Assembly (NCBI GenBank): GCA_024654445.1
Contig: JANLHP010000015.1
Location: forward strand, 1 to 45,641
Direction of reading: 5' to 3'
DNA length: 45,641 nt
Source of the DNA: Candidatus Curtissbacteria bacterium
GTDB lineage: Bacteria > Patescibacteriota > Microgenomatia > Curtissbacterales > GWA2-41-24
Positions 7,410 through 15,477 of this stretch are shown here, in pieces. Positions within the stretch are counted from its first letter, which is position 1, and every line of letters starts with the position of its first letter. Made by a program: the position numbers and the translations under genes. The notes below the pieces were generated by a model. That model had not been told where the DNA came from. It searched no databases and was given only the letters and a program-made list of their open reading frames with translations.

Positions 7410-8387
7410 TTATAAAATTAAGGTTAATTTAAAATCTTTTTGGTTTATCTTGAAAACTGTTCCAAGTTTTTTGGAAAGGTTTTGCATTTTCTGCGCGATG
7501 ATTTCGGCCCTGTCTTTGGATGCGAGCAAAGCCTGACAGTTGTCGATAATTGTGGGAGTTAGTGTAAGTTTTTTGATGCGGCTTCTTTTTACATCTAAGT
7601 CCAAGATGAAAATAAATGATTCATCATTTCTTTCAACATCATTGACTGCATAATCATCAACAAAATTGCCAGCACAGTAAATAATCAGTTTGCCTTTGTA
7701 GATTTCGACTCCTCTAAAAACATGTCCTGAGTGACCGAAGATGATATCTGCACCTGCATCTATAAGAGCATGAGCGAAGGGTGTGTGATTTTTAGGTACA
7801 TCATAGCCCCAGTTTGAGCCCCAATGAGCGGATACTATTAAAATTTTGACATCGTCTCTTGTTTTTTTGACTAATTCCAAGAGTCTTTTGGCACGTCTGT
7901 CTTTAAGGTCCACAGGAACATAGAAGATTCCCGGCTTATTTTTTGCTGCTTCCCATTGGGGCATGTTGTCGCAAAAAGAGATCATGCCAACGTAATTTCC
8001 TGCACCGTTTTCAAGCGCCGGCATGAAGGCCTCAGTGATGTCGATTCCTGCTCCGGCAAAATTGATTGATTCCTTCTTAAAGATATCGATCATTTGCATC
8101 AGAGCGTTTGGCCCAAAATCCATTGCGTGGTTGTTGGATATGGATATCGGCGAGAAGTTAGCAATATTCAAACTTTGAACGTTTTTTGGGTCAGTTCTAA
8201 AGTGAAAGGTTTTGTTAGGCCAAGGTTTTCCGACGTTTGCTATAACACATTCAAGGTTACATATTTTAATGTTAGCTGACTTGATCGTTGGCAATATATC
8301 TCCCCAGATATAAGCCGGAGGATTGTGTCTTAATACTCCGTTGACAAGTCTTCCCAGCATAACATCGCCGACAAAGAGAATTTTCAT
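7410..8387 (-). CDS. CapA family metallophosphatase-like protein
   Basis: 325-aa CapA/PgsA-type protein with a calcineurin-like metallophosphoesterase fold. Motifs include FVGDVMLGR, NLECVI, SNNHAMDFG and SAHWGSNW then IIFGHSGHVFRG. There is no signal peptide or lipobox, whereas many CapA proteins of poly-gamma-glutamate synthesis are membrane bound, and no capBC genes are present. So polyglutamate synthesis is unlikely; a cytosolic phosphoesterase is the better guess. It overlaps the upstream hydrolase by 4 nt (ATGA at 8384-8387). Confidence 0.85.
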   Translation of the reverse strand: MKILFVGDVMLGRLVNGVLRHNPPAYIWGDILPTIKSANIKICNLECVIANVGKPWPNKTFHFRTDPKNVQSLNIANFSPISISNNHAMDFGPNALMQMIDIFKKESINFAGAGIDITEAFMPALENGAGNYVGMISFCDNMPQWEAAKNKPGIFYVPVDLKDRRAKRLLELVKKTRDDVKILIVSAHWGSNWGYDVPKNHTPFAHALIDAGADIIFGHSGHVFRGVEIYKGKLIIYCAGNFVDDYAVNDVERNDESFIFILDLDVKRSRIKKLTLTPTIIDNCQALLASKDRAEIIAQKMQNLSKKLGTVFKINQKDFKLTLIL

Positions 8388-9028
8388 TTTCTTGCCCCTT
8401 TTTTGAAATATTTTAAAAACCAGTCACAGGCCAAATCTGCTACCTTTTTGAGTGTCCCTTCCTCTTCAAATAAATGTGTTGCACCCTCAACAATCTCGAG
8501 TTTTTTGGTGCATGTTAATGCGTCATACGCTTGTTGGTTTAACTCGATGACCTCAAAATCACGCCCGCCGACAATTAAAAGGGTCGGCGAAACAACATTC
8601 TCTAACATGGCCATTGCCAAATCAGGGCGCCCTCCCCGAGAAACAACTGCTGTGATTTCATTTTTAAGCTGTGCTGATGCAATTAGCGCAGATGCCGCGC
8701 CGGTGCTTGCCCCAAAATAACCAATTTTAAGACCTTTTGTTCCTGGCTGTTTTTTTACCCAATTGGTAACGGCAACCAACCTTTTATTTAAAAGATCAAT
8801 ATTGAAGCGATTTTCATAAATCTGATCTTCTTCTTCGGTCAACAGATCGAAAAGAAGGGTTGCGATTTTTGATTTATTCAACACTTTTGCCACAAAAGTA
8901 TTTCGGGGAGAAAGTCGGCTGCTTCCGCTTCCATGGGCAAAAAGCACGAGGCCGTTGGCTCCTTTTGGGATATCAAGCGTTCCCTCCAGGGTTACATTAT
9001 CAATTTTTACGTTTACTAACTTAGCCAT
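8384..9028 (-). CDS. alpha/beta hydrolase (dienelactone-hydrolase-like), intact triad
   Basis: 214-aa alpha/beta hydrolase of the type often fused or linked to phosphoribosyltransferases. Triad residues are Ser108 (GYFGASTG), Asp157 (VGGRDFEV) and His185 (EGATHLFEE); the HGSGSSR motif at 32-38 is the oxyanion region. A strong Shine-Dalgarno (AAAGGAGTGAT) precedes the ATG, which lies within the 3' end of prs. A close paralogue at 10551-11243 has lost both Ser and His. The substrate is unknown. Confidence 0.85.
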   Translation of the reverse strand: MAKLVNVKIDNVTLEGTLDIPKGANGLVLFAHGSGSSRLSPRNTFVAKVLNKSKIATLLFDLLTEEEDQIYENRFNIDLLNKRLVAVTNWVKKQPGTKGLKIGYFGASTGAASALIASAQLKNEITAVVSRGGRPDLAMAMLENVVSPTLLIVGGRDFEVIELNQQAYDALTCTKKLEIVEGATHLFEEEGTLKKVADLACDWFLKYFKKGARK

Positions 9029-9927
9029 GATATCACTCCTTTTTCTTTGTTTAAAAGAGCATCGGTAAGTATTGGCATAATTGAGAGAACCTTAATATTT
9101 TTCGTGGCAACTTGTTTTGGCAAAGGGATCGTATCCGTACAATAGACACGTTTAGCACCAAGTTTCCATAAATGTTTCCATTCGTCTCCAGTAAATAACC
9201 CGTGTGTGACCATAATGTAAATTTCAACAACACCAGCTTCCCGCAATTTATAGCATGCTGAAACCAGGGTGCTTCCGGTGTCTAACATGTCATCCACAAT
9301 TATGGCTTGGTTCGTTACCTTCCCATACAGTTTTGAATGGACTACGCCACTTGCCGTTCTATGTTTTTTAAAATATGCAATGCGGGAGATATTTGCCTCT
9401 TTTGCGACAAGCCGGCATCTTTTAATTGCTCCCTCATCCGGAGCAACGATAGTGGCATTTGAAAGTTTAAGAGCCTTGATTTCACTGGCGAAAATAGGTG
9501 AACTGGCAACAGAGATTACTGGCACTCCAAAAAGACCTTTAGATTCCTGGCTGTGAATATCAATCGTAATAACCTTGTTTATTCCTGAGGATTTGAAAAC
9601 CTTGCCTAACCAAGAAAAAGCCTGGCTTTTGGCAACCTCATCTTTATCATGACGGGAGTAAGCCATGTAAGGCAAAATTGCTGCGACTTTTTGGGCGCCT
9701 TCTTTTTTAAGGGTATGAGCCAAAAGAAGCAAAGCGAGTAAATTTTCATCGGGCGGGTTGATTGAGACAACAATCACACATGGTTTTTTGTTTACTTTAG
9801 TATTTAAAGAGATGTGGATCTCCCCATTTGCAAAACGACGTGTTTCATAGCTACCAAAGTCTTTTGCGGGGATGTTTACAAAAGCTTTTTTTAGATACTC
9901 ATATCTGGGCTGCAAAAAGATGACCAT
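9016..9927 (-). CDS. prs: ribose-phosphate pyrophosphokinase (PRPP synthetase)
   Basis: 303-aa PRPP synthetase, which transfers pyrophosphate from ATP to ribose 5-phosphate. Family features are RRFANGEIHI, the ATP-site LPYMAYSRHDK, DIHSQES, and the PRPP loop VDDMLDTGSTL. It is near the usual family length. The ATG follows a strong Shine-Dalgarno (GGAGAGGTG) and overlaps the phosphoribosyltransferase gene by 29 nt; the 3' end overlaps the next hydrolase by 13 nt. Its place beside a phosphoribosyltransferase suggests PRPP supply for salvage, within the stress operon. Confidence 0.93.
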   Translation of the reverse strand: MVIFLQPRYEYLKKAFVNIPAKDFGSYETRRFANGEIHISLNTKVNKKPCVIVVSINPPDENLLALLLLAHTLKKEGAQKVAAILPYMAYSRHDKDEVAKSQAFSWLGKVFKSSGINKVITIDIHSQESKGLFGVPVISVASSPIFASEIKALKLSNATIVAPDEGAIKRCRLVAKEANISRIAYFKKHRTASGVVHSKLYGKVTNQAIIVDDMLDTGSTLVSACYKLREAGVVEIYIMVTHGLFTGDEWKHLWKLGAKRVYCTDTIPLPKQVATKNIKVLSIMPILTDALLNKEKGVISWLS

Positions 9928-10585
9928 TTTGTTTCACCTCTCCTTTCATAATTTTGATAACCTCGTTGTCCTCCACAGGTAAAAATTCATCGTAGTATGC
10001 CCCGATTCCGCCAAGAAACTCGTACATACTTGGAATATCAAGCGCGACGAATTCGTCAACCTCGGCGCCGATTTGGGATGCGGTGTCTTTTGGGGCAATG
10101 GGTACTGCGACAATAATTTTTTTAGGATGTCTATGTTTAAGTTCCAAAATTGCAACTCTCATTGTGAGTCCTGTTGCGATACCGTCGTCGACAAGAATAG
10201 CAATTTTACCTTCAGGTGAGATCGATGCTTTTGTGCCAAGATACAATTCTCTGCGCCTTTTTGCCTCTTGCCGCTGATTTTTGGTTTCTTGTCTAAACCA
10301 GACTTGGTCAACGGCTTTTACTTCCTCCTCATTTTTGACTATATGGCCGTTTTCGGCAACGGCGGCAATTGCATATTCGGAAATATAAGGATGGCCGATT
10401 TTACGGGTAATAATTAAGTCAAGAGGTGCATTTAGGCACTTTGCGATTTCGTTTGCTGTTACAACCCCACCGCGAGGTAGCGCGTAAACTACGATATCTC
10501 TCCCTTTGTATTTTTTAAGTTTTTGCGCAAGTTTTTGTCCTGCATCGGCTCTATTTTTGAAATACATGTTTTTTTGGCTTATCAC
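9899..10585 (-). CDS. phosphoribosyltransferase (COG1926-like)
   Basis: 228-aa type I phosphoribosyltransferase-fold protein. It begins with the recognisable FKNRADAGQKLAQKL segment followed by YALPRGGV; the PRPP-binding loop is ILVDDGIATGLTM. In many bacteria this domain is fused to, or sits beside, a dienelactone-hydrolase-like domain. Here two such hydrolases flank it together with prs. The base or substrate used is unknown. It overlaps both neighbours (35 nt upstream, 29 nt downstream), so translation is tightly linked. Confidence 0.87.
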   Translation of the reverse strand: MISQKNMYFKNRADAGQKLAQKLKKYKGRDIVVYALPRGGVVTANEIAKCLNAPLDLIITRKIGHPYISEYAIAAVAENGHIVKNEEEVKAVDQVWFRQETKNQRQEAKRRRELYLGTKASISPEGKIAILVDDGIATGLTMRVAILELKHRHPKKIIVAVPIAPKDTASQIGAEVDEFVALDIPSMYEFLGGIGAYYDEFLPVEDNEVIKIMKGEVKQNGHLFAAQI

Positions 10586-11243
10586 GATAATCCTTCCATT
10601 TGATTAAATATTTTTCAAACCACTGCGCAGCCAGGGTAGCAACCTTATCAAGAATCTGGTCTTTTTCAAAAAGGTCTTTGGATTGGAAGATTTTTTCTAA
10701 ATTTTTGGCGGCGGTAAGACGGGTATATGCAGATTCGTTCGATGCTATTATCTTTTCATCTTCTTCCGCAACTAATAGCAACACAGGGCTCTTTACCAAG
10801 TCCAATGCACTTCCGGCTATTTCCGGATGCCCTGCTTGAGAAACGATTGCTTTTATAACTTTTGGGCCAAGTTCGGCTGCCGCGCAAATCGCAGCTGCCG
10901 CTCCAGTATCTGTTGAAAAATAACCGATTGGCAGACCTTTTAAATCTGGGTGTTTTTGAATCATTCTCGTGGCTGAAATGAGACGACTTGATAAAAGTGG
11001 AATATCTGCTTTTAGCTCAAGATTTTCTTCTTCGGACTCATTAAGCAAATCAAAATGGACAGTCGCAACATTTGCGCTCCGTAGAATTCCCGCAATAAAA
11101 TTGGCAGTCTGGCTATGCCTGGAACGTCCAGATGCATGTGCAAAAAGAACAACGCCTAAAGCATTTTTTGGAATTCTTATGTCTTCCTCCACGAGGGTAG
11201 CATCCAGTTTGATATCATCTACAGTTCTTGTTGCTTTTGCCAT
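10551..11243 (-). CDS. alpha/beta-hydrolase paralogue without catalytic triad (likely pseudoenzyme)
   Basis: 230-aa paralogue of the hydrolase at 8384-9028, aligning along its length (HASGRSR vs HGSGSSR; GYFSTDTGAA vs GYFGASTGAA). The nucleophile Ser is replaced by Asp112 and the catalytic His by Asp190 (FQSKDLFE vs EGATHLFE), while the acid Asp162 remains. The DNA reads cleanly, with no frameshift. With His lost it is unlikely to hydrolyse in the usual way, so a binding or regulatory partner role for the adjacent phosphoribosyltransferase or hydrolase is inferred. Shine-Dalgarno TAGGAG precedes the ATG. Confidence 0.8.
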   Translation of the reverse strand: MAKATRTVDDIKLDATLVEEDIRIPKNALGVVLFAHASGRSRHSQTANFIAGILRSANVATVHFDLLNESEEENLELKADIPLLSSRLISATRMIQKHPDLKGLPIGYFSTDTGAAAAICAAAELGPKVIKAIVSQAGHPEIAGSALDLVKSPVLLLVAEEDEKIIASNESAYTRLTAAKNLEKIFQSKDLFEKDQILDKVATLAAQWFEKYLIKWKDYRDKPKKHVFQK

Positions 11244-11257
11244 AATTTTTCTTACTC

Positions 11258-11908
11258 CTATGTAAGTAATACACCTCCATCCACAATAATTTGACTACCA
11301 GTTATATAAGAGGACATGTCAGATGCTAAAGAATAATGCGACTTTACCAATGTCATCTGGTTCTCCCATTCGCTGCATTGGATTTTTTATAAAGTTTTCC
11401 AAGTTTTGAAGCATCATAATGAGCAAGACCGACAGATGACGGGTGAAGAACATCAATTGAAGTGACGTTAATAATCCTTCCGTCACGTCCTCGCTTAATC
11501 ATTTGCTCTGCAACATATTTTGTGTAGAGAAACACGCTCTTGAGGTTTACAGCAAGAACTTTTTCAAAATCTGCAAGAGCCATACTCATAACAGGCATGG
11601 AAGGATATATACCGGCATTATTGATTAAAGTATCAATGGAGCCGTAAGTTTGAATTGTTTTCTTAACCATCTGCATAATATCTTTTTCTTTAGGTACATC
11701 AGCTTGAATTGATAATGCATTACAGCCGGTTTTTGGTAGTTCCCTCGCAGTCTTATCGGCCTTGTCTTTGCCGAGGCTAGTGACGATTACGTTAGCTCCG
11801 GCTTGAGCCAGTCGGCAGGAGATACCATATCCTATTTCAACTGCTCTCTGTTACGATCGCAGTTTTCCCGGTTAAATCTAGTAATTTATTGACTTGTATT
11901 AATTCCAT
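11258..11908 (-). pseudogene. decayed SDR-family oxidoreductase
   Basis: A short-chain dehydrogenase/reductase gene broken at three or more points. The first frame starts MELIQVNKLLDLTGKTAIVT and meets a stop. A +1 shift (about 11850) restores AVEIGYGIS and runs through INNAG, INVTS and the active-site YDASK. About 45-50 codons after YDASK are deleted with another shift, leading into RMGEPDDIGKVALFF; a third frame holds ASDMSSYITGS and IIVDGG to TAG. Only the middle part (11353-11676) is a long ORF. It is the one clearly dead gene in an otherwise intact operon. Confidence 0.85.
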
Positions 11909-11929
11909 CTCATCATGTTAACCACCCCT

Positions 11930-12787
11930 TTAAGGTTGTAAGATGTCCTCCGTTTTTCCATCAATAGAAATTATTACGTTCTTAACTGTAGGAAATTGTT
12001 TCAGCGTCTCGGTAATTTGCGCGCGAATTGCAGCTACCCGACACGATCCTCCTACTTGCTCTTCAAGCTTTTTGTCAAAATCAACTTGCGCTACTCCATC
12101 CGTAATAGTTAATTTTTGTATCTTCACGTCTGTATTAATACTAGTAAAGTAACCGTGCAATTTTTCCGATTCTGTAGGACCTTTAAGCAGTTCTTCTACG
12201 GCAATTCTTGCTGGTGTTTGTGTTTTTCCGGTGCTTCGAAGTACCGGAAAAACATTCGCGCATTGCAATCCTCCTGGTTGCTGATTGCTTCCAAAATAGA
12301 TTCGTATCGTCGTATTCTTCTCCTTGTCAAACTGAACAGGGATGGTGACCTTATCTATCTCGGAAGCATCTTTTGCTGAATAGTCAAATACTTCAATAGT
12401 TCCCATTGTTCCGGAGGGTTCTGCCAGTGTGTTTGTAGAGATTGTAAAAGCTCCAAACTGACCAATATCAGGACTATTTGCGTATGCGCTGCCTTCGGCG
12501 AGAATTGTGCCATCTGCATCACGAACTCGCCAGTTAAATTGGTTTTCAAAAACACGCGCCTCTCCTCTTATGACAATTGGTAAGGACACTGTTTGATTTG
12601 GTGCCGGTGAAGTAACCTTAATATTTCCCTGTTCGCTGACAATTGGCGAGGATAAAGCTGATGGACTTGGACTTGACAAGGACAAGGGTTGAGGAACATT
12701 AAATCTTGCGCGCAACAAATAAACTGCTCCCGCGACAATTAACGTCAGCGCGATTCCTACTAATATTCCTATCGATGTCTTGTTCAT
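11930..12787 (-). CDS. membrane-anchored Gmad2 + GerMN domain protein
   Basis: 285-aa exported or membrane-anchored protein. An N-terminal hydrophobic helix (about 7-25) is followed by a Ser/Pro linker (33-52). Residues about 55-150 match the Gmad2 immunoglobulin-like domain (IKVTSPAPNQTVSLPIVIRG, FEVFDYSAKDAS-type strand). Residues about 160-280 match GerMN (IRIYFGSNQ, ARIAVEELLKGPTESEKLHGY in part, VAQVDFDKKLEEQVGG). These domains occur in envelope proteins well beyond spore formers. A Shine-Dalgarno AAAAGGAGC precedes the ATG. Its role in the stress operon is unknown; an envelope function is likely. Confidence 0.85.
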   Translation of the reverse strand: MNKTSIGILVGIALTLIVAGAVYLLRARFNVPQPLSLSSPSPSALSSPIVSEQGNIKVTSPAPNQTVSLPIVIRGEARVFENQFNWRVRDADGTILAEGSAYANSPDIGQFGAFTISTNTLAEPSGTMGTIEVFDYSAKDASEIDKVTIPVQFDKEKNTTIRIYFGSNQQPGGLQCANVFPVLRSTGKTQTPARIAVEELLKGPTESEKLHGYFTSINTDVKIQKLTITDGVAQVDFDKKLEEQVGGSCRVAAIRAQITETLKQFPTVKNVIISIDGKTEDILQP

Positions 12788-13270
12788 TTAGCTCCTTTTA
12801 GTGGTTTTTACCAACTTAAGGTAGCCAAGAATGAGCGCGATTACAAACCCTATTGCAACGATAATGAATCGAAACTTATCGTCTCCGCTGGCTATTCCTC
12901 TTATGATGCTGTAAAAAAGCGTAAGAACACCTCCAAGCAACAATCCGTCCGCGATAAGTAAAATTTTCTTGAAAAAAGTAAGGCTGATTACGAGCGTTAC
13001 TATTGAGGCGACAATCGCGATAAGCGCGACATTGCGGTTATAAACTTTCATCCTCTCCTGAAAATCTTTGAACTCTAGGTCGTATTGTTCTTGTTTATTT
13101 TTCAACTCTACAAAAACAGATTCGCTAACCCTTTCTTCGGGCCGTGTAACCTTAAGCGCCGATGGCATTTCGGGCTCCTTTGGAGTTTCATAAAATGCAG
13201 CAATGCCGAAACCTACAAGCGCGGCAAATAAAACTCCAATAAATATCGTGTAAACAAACCTAAGAATCAT
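12788..13270 (-). CDS. membrane protein with coiled segment (three predicted TM helices)
   Basis: 160-aa membrane protein if started at the ATG at 13270, which overlaps the universal-stress-protein stop by 11 nt and begins MILRFVYTIFIGVLF. There is a TM helix at 3-22, a charged, probably coiled stretch at about 40-75 (ELKNKQEQYDLEFKDFQERM), and further hydrophobic helices to the end, finishing in KTTKRS. I do not recognise a family. A longer in-frame start at 13315 exists but would add a non-membrane N-terminus and deeper overlap. Confidence 0.65.
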   Translation of the reverse strand: MILRFVYTIFIGVLFAALVGFGIAAFYETPKEPEMPSALKVTRPEERVSESVFVELKNKQEQYDLEFKDFQERMKVYNRNVALIAIVASIVTLVISLTFFKKILLIADGLLLGGVLTLFYSIIRGIASGDDKFRFIIVAIGFVIALILGYLKLVKTTKRS

Positions 13271-13772
13271 ACTTTTCCCCTTCCGGACGAACAACCAATA
13301 TCGGGCATGAAGCATGGCGAATCACATAATCGGCAACAGAACCCAAAAGTACACGTCTAAGGCCTGAACGACCGTGTGTCGATATTACAATTAGGTCGCA
13401 GTGCTGTTTTTTTGCAGTTGAGACAATTTTTGAAGTATCAATGCCTTGCTGCACAATTATGGAGACTTTCCCGGTATGATTTTCTTCCAGTTGTGCCTTT
13501 ATTTCTTCCAGTCCTGCTTTTGCTCTTTTAACTTTGTCTTTGATAATTTCTTTTGCTAACGCTTCGTCTGCGGGAATAGGAGAATATACTGTTGGAGGAA
13601 TTCCAACAGGAACAAGACCAGCTATTTCCTGCTCTACGGTTGGAACCACCTGAAGTAATATAACTTCAGCGCCCAAAAGGTTTGCCAAGGTGTTAACGTG
13701 TGGTATGGCAGCGGACGCGAGCTTCGAGCCATCGTGCGTTACAAGGATTTTTCTGTATACTACTTTCCTCAT
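13260..13772 (-). CDS. universal stress protein (UspA family)
   Basis: 170-aa UspA-fold protein. The start is set at 13772 (MRKVVYRKILVTHDGS) because its ATG overlaps the stop of the upstream 97-aa gene as ATGA. Strand 1 and the nucleotide loop begin ILVTHDGSKLASAA. The ATP-binding signature G-x2-G-x9-G-S is present in STHGRSGLRRVLLGSVAD, which ends the classic STHGRSG pattern. ATP-binding Usp proteins act in starvation and oxygen/redox stress, which fits the operon. An in-frame longer start at 13832 is less likely. Confidence 0.9.
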   Translation of the reverse strand: MRKVVYRKILVTHDGSKLASAAIPHVNTLANLLGAEVILLQVVPTVEQEIAGLVPVGIPPTVYSPIPADEALAKEIIKDKVKRAKAGLEEIKAQLEENHTGKVSIIVQQGIDTSKIVSTAKKQHCDLIVISTHGRSGLRRVLLGSVADYVIRHASCPILVVRPEGEKYDS

Positions 13773-14062
13773 TCTCTGACCTTTCCTTGTCCACCCGGTT
13801 TTCCCAAAATTGCCATTGGTCGTTCCCGCCATATCCGGTTTACCTTGTATTTAAGCGTATAGATATAAAGAAGAACCCAGCCATTTTGGAGTAATGAATT
13901 TACGATTTTTCTTCCTTCGGATTCTATGTTGTGTCCGGCAAGCTGTGTAATATTTAAGGACCATAATGGTTTGCACGAAAGGTCAATTATCTTTCGTGGA
14001 ATTTTTATAATTTCGGAGAAATTACGTGAATTTGTGAACTCAATTTTTGTATCGTCTTTCAT
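13769..14062 (-). CDS. 97-aa protein of unknown function
   Basis: 97 residues, basic (KIPRKIIDLS, YKVNRIWRER), with a short hydrophobic stretch VLLYIYTL and no motif I can name. It overlaps the yjbQ stop by ATGA (14059-14062), and its own stop overlaps the Usp start by ATGA (13769-13772). That tight double coupling argues it is a real, translated gene rather than a chance ORF. Confidence 0.6.
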   Translation of the reverse strand: MKDDTKIEFTNSRNFSEIIKIPRKIIDLSCKPLWSLNITQLAGHNIESEGRKIVNSLLQNGWVLLYIYTLKYKVNRIWRERPMAILGKPGGQGKVRE

Positions 14063-14460
14063 AAAGAAATAATTATTTGTCTTTTTTTAGGCCCATTTAA
14101 CTCGATCAAAATGATTCTTTGATACTCCCCCAAAAGTAGTTTTCCATTTTTATATGGAACGGAAAGTGAAGGACCGAAATAAGCGGCAGTGACATGACTA
14201 GGTAGATGAGCAACATGGTGGTTATGGGCGTATTGGTCTCTAATTGTTGTGAATCTTGGAATTTCAACTTCAAACGCGTCTACCAGTTCCAGTTCCAACT
14301 TCGGGTCTAAATAGGAGGTTGTAAGCGCGGCTGTAGTATGCGCTACAAATAGTTGGCAAAAACCCTCTTTTTGCTTTTGTGCTTTAACAAGCGCAGCGAT
14401 TTTATCTGTTATATCAACAATCCCCTTCTGTTTTTTAGTTTTGATAATAAGTTTTTCCAT
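14059..14460 (-). CDS. YjbQ family protein (UPF0047)
   Basis: 133-aa YjbQ-type protein. The conserved core is complete: AHTTAALTTSY, then HNHHVAHLPSHVTAAYFG, then GKLLLGEYQRIILIELNGP. The His cluster is the presumed metal/active site; some members have weak thiamin-phosphate-synthase-like activity in other bacteria, but the physiological role is uncertain. A strong Shine-Dalgarno (GAGGTGAT) precedes the ATG. It is within the stress operon, coupled to the 97-aa gene downstream. Confidence 0.92.
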   Translation of the reverse strand: MEKLIIKTKKQKGIVDITDKIAALVKAQKQKEGFCQLFVAHTTAALTTSYLDPKLELELVDAFEVEIPRFTTIRDQYAHNHHVAHLPSHVTAAYFGPSLSVPYKNGKLLLGEYQRIILIELNGPKKRQIIISL

Positions 14461-14474
14461 CTATCACCTCTTTT

Positions 14475-14687
14475 TCATTTTATTTTCCATACTAGATACA
14501 AGAAGAAGACGAGAAGCAGTGCGTCTACAATCATAGCTATAGTGTTGATTTCCCGGGTAAGAGTAAAGTTAAAAAAAGTTTTACTTGTAAATGGCATCAT
14601 GTCATCAAGAATAAACCAGGCGTGAACTAATAATTCGTGTACGAGTGCGCCTACTGCGAATATGGAGATAATCTTTAATTTATTCAT
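14475..14687 (-). CDS. small membrane protein (two TM helices)
   Basis: 70-aa protein with hydrophobic helices at about 5-25 and 47-68 and a charged end (VWKIK). The ATG overlaps the stop of the upstream aeRF1-like gene (ATGA at about 14684-14687 within GAAAATGAATAA), indicating translational coupling. Residues HELLVHAWF between the helices carry two His, but no family is recognised. Confidence 0.6.
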   Translation of the reverse strand: MNKLKIISIFAVGALVHELLVHAWFILDDMMPFTSKTFFNFTLTREINTIAMIVDALLLVFFLYLVWKIK

Positions 14688-15477
14688 TTTCTACTCCTTT
14701 TCCGGTGTTTATCCCCTGTGCGATTTCCTTGCTATGTAAAAAAACTTCGTTCAGGGGAATATTAAGTTCCGTGACAAATTCTCCAAGGACAAGTTTGTTA
14801 AGCGGGTAAGTTAAATGTTTTTTAACTTTCGGGATAATGTCTTTATGGCCACCGATGATGACAAAACTGACGGGGTAATCTTTGGCAAACTTACGTGTTT
14901 CCCGAGCTATTAATTTAAGGTGCCTGTGCAAATGATCTTCTATATGTCTCATAATTTTCCCCTGTTGATCCCACGTGTCGTCTCCATGCTTTACCCTTTG
15001 CGGCACTTGTCCATCGAGGACATTCTTATGCTCCTGCATCTCCCCCAAATAAACAGTGAACAGTCGTGCTTTTTCCCTGTCGGCGAGTAGGACTAAATAC
15101 GGCTTATATTCGTCCAAAGCTTCTATTATGGGTTGAATGTAAGGTGAGTATGAGATAGTGCAAAGTGGAGGAAGATAAAACTCGAATTCTAAAATTTCCC
15201 ATAATTTCTTGTCTGCTGTAAAGAAGGCGATGCTTCTGTTGCCGCGAGAATCGTATGCAGTTTTAAGGTATTCATCTACACGTCTAATGTCCTTTCTGAA
15301 CTTTTTCCATTCTTCTTCTCCCAGGGTTTGATTAATTAGAGAGTGAAATATAGAAGATATATTAGATGAAATAGGTGTTTTCGTTCCCGTCGTGCCCAGG
15401 TAGACAGATAATATTGGAAAGGGAGAATTAGAAAATTCTCGAAGTTTTTTTATGGTTTTCTCAACTTTGTTGTCCAT
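14680..15477 (-). CDS. bacterial aeRF1/VLRF1-like (baeRF family) protein
   Basis: 265-aa protein from the ATG at 15477 (MDNKVEKTIKKL). Its central part YLVLLADREKARLFTVYLGE, then HRHLKLIARETRKFAKD and FVIIGGHKDIIPKVKKHL, fits the bacterial archaeo-eukaryotic release-factor-like family, relatives of eRF1 and the Vms1/ANKZF1 peptidyl-tRNA-cleaving domain. No GGQ is evident. A ribosome-rescue or peptidyl-tRNA function is an inference from the family. The start overlaps the pcm stop; a longer start at 15531 is possible but would intrude further into pcm. Confidence 0.7.
   Translation of the reverse strand: MDNKVEKTIKKLREFSNSPFPILSVYLGTTGTKTPISSNISSIFHSLINQTLGEEEWKKFRKDIRRVDEYLKTAYDSRGNRSIAFFTADKKLWEILEFEFYLPPLCTISYSPYIQPIIEALDEYKPYLVLLADREKARLFTVYLGEMQEHKNVLDGQVPQRVKHGDDTWDQQGKIMRHIEDHLHRHLKLIARETRKFAKDYPVSFVIIGGHKDIIPKVKKHLTYPLNKLVLGEFVTELNIPLNEVFLHSKEIAQGINTGKGVENE

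Noticed and set aside
7410-8387. Poly-gamma-glutamate capsule synthesis
   Set aside because: CapA alone, without capB/capC or a membrane anchor, does not support it.
10551-11243. Haloalkane-dehalogenase-type Asp nucleophile in the triad-less hydrolase
   Set aside because: Such enzymes still need the catalytic His, which is Asp here, so normal dehalogenase chemistry is not supported.
11930-12787. Sporulation or germination function from the GerMN/Gmad2 domains
   Set aside because: These domains occur widely outside spore formers and no other sporulation gene is present.
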